Shown here: piece by piece, positions 4,704 through 6,027 of the stretch
Layout: every line of letters begins with the position of its first letter
Position numbering within the stretch: the stretch's first letter is position 1
From: an uncultured Lachnospiraceae bacterium
GTDB taxonomy: Bacteria > Bacillota > Clostridia > Lachnospirales > Lachnospiraceae
Direction of reading: 5' to 3'
Assembly: GCA_946633495.1 (NCBI GenBank)
Contig: CAMPAX010000149.1
Coordinates: 1-6,027 of the forward strand
Length of the DNA: 6,027 bases
Made by a program: the position numbers and the translations under genes
Notes under the pieces: model-generated
Told to the model about the DNA's origin: nothing
What the model saw: the letters and a program-made list of their open reading frames with translations, nothing else
Database searches by the model: none

Positions 4704-5804
4704 TCACATGGTCCGGAGCATTTCCACGGCCTTTCTTTGAACTGCCATGGTTCCCGCACGCTCCGCCACCAAAAGCAGGTTCGTCTTTGCCTGCTCTTTC
4801 TCGCCGCGGCACAGCTGGATCCATGCCATCTGAAATGTGCTGTCCATCCATTCGACGGGATGCTTTCCATTTGCAAGCTCACTCTGTACATAGGGTTCTG
4901 CCCTGGAAGGATCCGGTCCGGCCAGATCGATCCGGCCCTGCCAGTCTCTTCGGACACTCATAAATATCTTCTGCGTTGCCTCCGTCATACGAAGCTTCTT
5001 CTCCAGCTCGGTCAGCTCCTGAGAACACTGCCCGAACAGGTCCGGCCGGTTCTCGTCAATGTAGGACAACCCCTTAAGCCCGATCTGTGCAGCTAAAATG
5101 TGCTGAAGCAAGACCTTCTTCATGGCATCCAGCTTGCGTCGCATTTCCGGATAATCCCCCATATAGTAACAGGACATGGCCTGCTGCAGTAAATGGATGT
5201 TTTTCTCCTGACGGGCCATGGGTTCCTGCAGAAAAAGCTCGTAAACATCAAAGGACAGCACCGGATCACAGTCATGATACAGGATCCTGGTACGCTTCTC
5301 CGTCTCGTCCTTCCTTTTCCTGCGATCCAGCGGATTCAGGATCGCAAGCATGCAGACGATCCAGATCACCGTGGTAAACTGACTGCTGCTGCCGCCCTTC
5401 AGAAGAAAGATCATCAAAAGTCCCACCACGATCACATTCAGGAAAATCTGATTCAGAATGGTGATCTTCCGAAGCCTTCGCCTGGATTCCTCATAGAACC
5501 GCACCGCCGCCGCATTTTCCACCGCGCTTTTTCTTATCACAACGTATGCTTCCCGGTCATACAGCCATTTGAATCCGCCTGAAAAGGCAATCTCCACCAG
5601 CCAAATCTGCAAAAGATACAGTCCTGCGGACAGACAAAAGTACCCGATCCTTGCTGCCGTTGACAGCTCATCCAGCACCCGCCCCAGCAGGTAGTCATGG
5701 GTAACCTTCCGCACCAGAAGAAATGTGGGAACCACTGCAATAACGCAGCCCAGCAGGATCCAGGGATTCATTTGTTTCTTTTTTACCGTGATCATTTCCG
5801 GCAT
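4704..5804 (-). CDS. Four-span membrane protein with TPR-like cytoplasmic domain, function unknown
   Basis: I do not recognise this 366-residue protein. The start is ATG (5802-5804), six bases after GGAGGG. Hydrophobic spans are at about 15-31, 53-74, 114-135 and 143-159, in two pairs separated by a basic stretch rich in Arg and Lys (RRRLRK at 108-113). After the last span comes RRKRK and then about 200 soluble residues. By the positive-inside rule both the loop and the C-terminal domain are cytoplasmic. The soluble part is helical and contains TPR-like pieces, LLQQAMSCYYMGDYPEMRRK and, near the end, WIQLCRGEKEQAKTNLLLVA, which suggests protein binding and not catalysis. No catalytic motif is visible. 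The gene lies between tRNA-Cys and the lipoprotein gene, has its own promoter, and no clear terminator follows it, so read-through into the lipoprotein gene is possible. Confidence 0.85.
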   Translation of the reverse strand: MPEMITVKKKQMNPWILLGCVIAVVPTFLLVRKVTHDYLLGRVLDELSTAARIGYFCLSAGLYLLQIWLVEIAFSGGFKWLYDREAYVVIRKSAVENAAAVRFYEESRRRLRKITILNQIFLNVIVVGLLMIFLLKGGSSSQFTTVIWIVCMLAILNPLDRRKRKDETEKRTRILYHDCDPVLSFDVYELFLQEPMARQEKNIHLLQQAMSCYYMGDYPEMRRKLDAMKKVLLQHILAAQIGLKGLSYIDENRPDLFGQCSQELTELEKKLRMTEATQKIFMSVRRDWQGRIDLAGPDPSRAEPYVQSELANGKHPVEWMDSTFQMAWIQLCRGEKEQAKTNLLLVAERAGTMAVQRKAVEMLRTM

Positions 5805-5810
5805 TGTTTT

Positions 5811-5816
5811 CCCTCC
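5811..5816 (-). promoter_or_regulatory. GGAGGG ribosome binding site that sets the start of the four-span membrane protein
   Basis: The site lies six bases before ATG (5802-5804). The frame remains open upstream through the promoter, the tRNA terminator and part of the tRNA, so this site is what marks the true start. An in-frame ATG at 5856-5858 lies between the -35 and -10 boxes and cannot be in the transcript. Confidence 0.8.
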
Positions 5817-5846
5817 GGCCACTTCTCCTAACGTTCTGATACTCCG

Positions 5847-5873
5847 ATTATAACCCATTCTCCATGAGGTCAA
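5847..5873 (-). promoter_or_regulatory. Promoter of the four-span membrane protein gene
   Basis: On the minus strand a perfect TATAAT (5847-5852) is preceded by TTGACC (5868-5873), five of six matches, with a short 15-base spacer. Shifting the -35 to TTGTTG (5871-5876) gives an 18-base spacer. Transcription would begin near 5840 and leave a leader of about 35 bases containing the ribosome binding site. The promoter lies just downstream of the tRNA terminator. Confidence 0.65.
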
Positions 5874-5896
5874 CAAGCAGAAAAGCCTGGAATCAC

Positions 5897-5926
5897 AAAA
5901 AAACCTCCCGACGGACTGTCGGAAGG
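5897..5926 (-). terminator. Intrinsic terminator of the tRNA-Cys gene
   Basis: In the minus-strand RNA, CCTTCCGAC (5918-5926) pairs with GTCGGGAGG (5904-5912) over nine base pairs including one G-U pair, around the loop AGTCC, followed by seven T residues (5897-5903). It begins six bases after the tRNA. On the plus strand the stem would carry an A-C mismatch and lack a T run. Confidence 0.92.
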
Positions 5927-5931
5927 CTTCG

Positions 5932-6002
5932 AGGTGCTGAACGGATTTGAACCGATGATCAGGGAGTTGCAGTCCCACGCCTTACCACTTGGCTACAGCA
6001 CC
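5932..6002 (-). tRNA. tRNA-Cys (anticodon GCA)
   Basis: A 71-base cloverleaf reads on the minus strand from GGTGCTG to CAGCACC followed by T. The acceptor stem has seven Watson-Crick pairs. The D arm is GCC/GGC with the loop containing GTGGTA. The anticodon loop is CTGCAAC with GCA at 5968-5970, flanked by U33 and A37. The variable region is four bases and the T loop is TTCAAAT. The discriminator base is U73, a known identity element for cysteinyl-tRNA synthetase. CCA is not encoded. Two U-U oppositions are present, at 27-43 in the anticodon stem and 50-64 in the T stem. Only 25 bases remain upstream, so I cannot tell whether the gene is single or the last of a tRNA cluster. Confidence 0.95.
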
Positions 6003-6027
6003 GGAAAATATGTGATCCGGATGATAC

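Noticed and set aside
5805..5978. Upstream extension of the four-span membrane protein to an ATG at 5976-5978
   Set aside because: The extension would run through the tRNA, its terminator and the promoter. The ATG at 5802-5804 has the ribosome binding site.
5897..6002. Integration site (att) at the 3' end of the tRNA-Cys gene
   Set aside because: No duplicated tRNA 3' end and no integrase are visible; the tRNA is followed directly by its own terminator.

Overview
The window looks like a chromosomal segment from a Gram-positive Firmicute, most likely a moderately GC-rich clostridium (Lachnospiraceae-like). The reasons are an LtaS-type lipoteichoic acid synthase family protein, a lipoprotein with a short lipobox signal peptide and a TTG start, strong GGAGG Shine-Dalgarno sites, sigma-A-type promoters and a clostridial-looking tRNA-Cys without an encoded CCA. 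The taxonomic call is an inference from these traits; no marker gene is present.

Layout from left to right. Bases 1-201 are the 3' end of a plus-strand gene whose protein ends in a Tyr/Asn/Thr/Gly-rich repeat tail. Bases 202-418 are a convergent intergenic region with a copy of a widespread dispersed sequence and a perfect 13-bp hairpin that probably ends transcription for one or both neighbours. Everything after that is on the minus strand. A 1023-residue five-span membrane sulfatase-fold enzyme (419-3490) carries the LtaS catalytic residues plus a long disordered Arg/Gly/Asn-rich cytoplasmic N-terminus and a Gly/Thr/Asn repeat C-terminus. A roughly 300-bp AT-rich intergenic region (3491-3798) holds palindromes, a possible promoter and the terminator of the next gene. 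A 255-residue lipoprotein follows (3799-4566), with a Thr/Glu/Pro linker and an OB-fold-like C-terminal domain. It starts at TTG and has its own promoter. Next comes a 366-residue protein of unknown function (4704-5804) with four predicted membrane spans and a TPR-like cytoplasmic domain. The window ends with a tRNA-Cys(GCA) gene (5932-6002) and its strong intrinsic terminator (5897-5926).

How the genes may work together: the LtaS-family enzyme should polymerise or transfer glycerol-phosphate outside the membrane. The lipoprotein is predicted to sit on the same outer face. The four-span protein is a membrane-anchored helical-repeat protein with no evident catalytic site. Each minus-strand unit appears to have its own promoter and/or terminator, so these are probably neighbouring single-gene units and not one operon. 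I see no phage, transposase, CRISPR or defence genes. The most distinctive item is the domain architecture of the LtaS-family protein, especially its cytoplasmic RGN/GGG-repeat extension.
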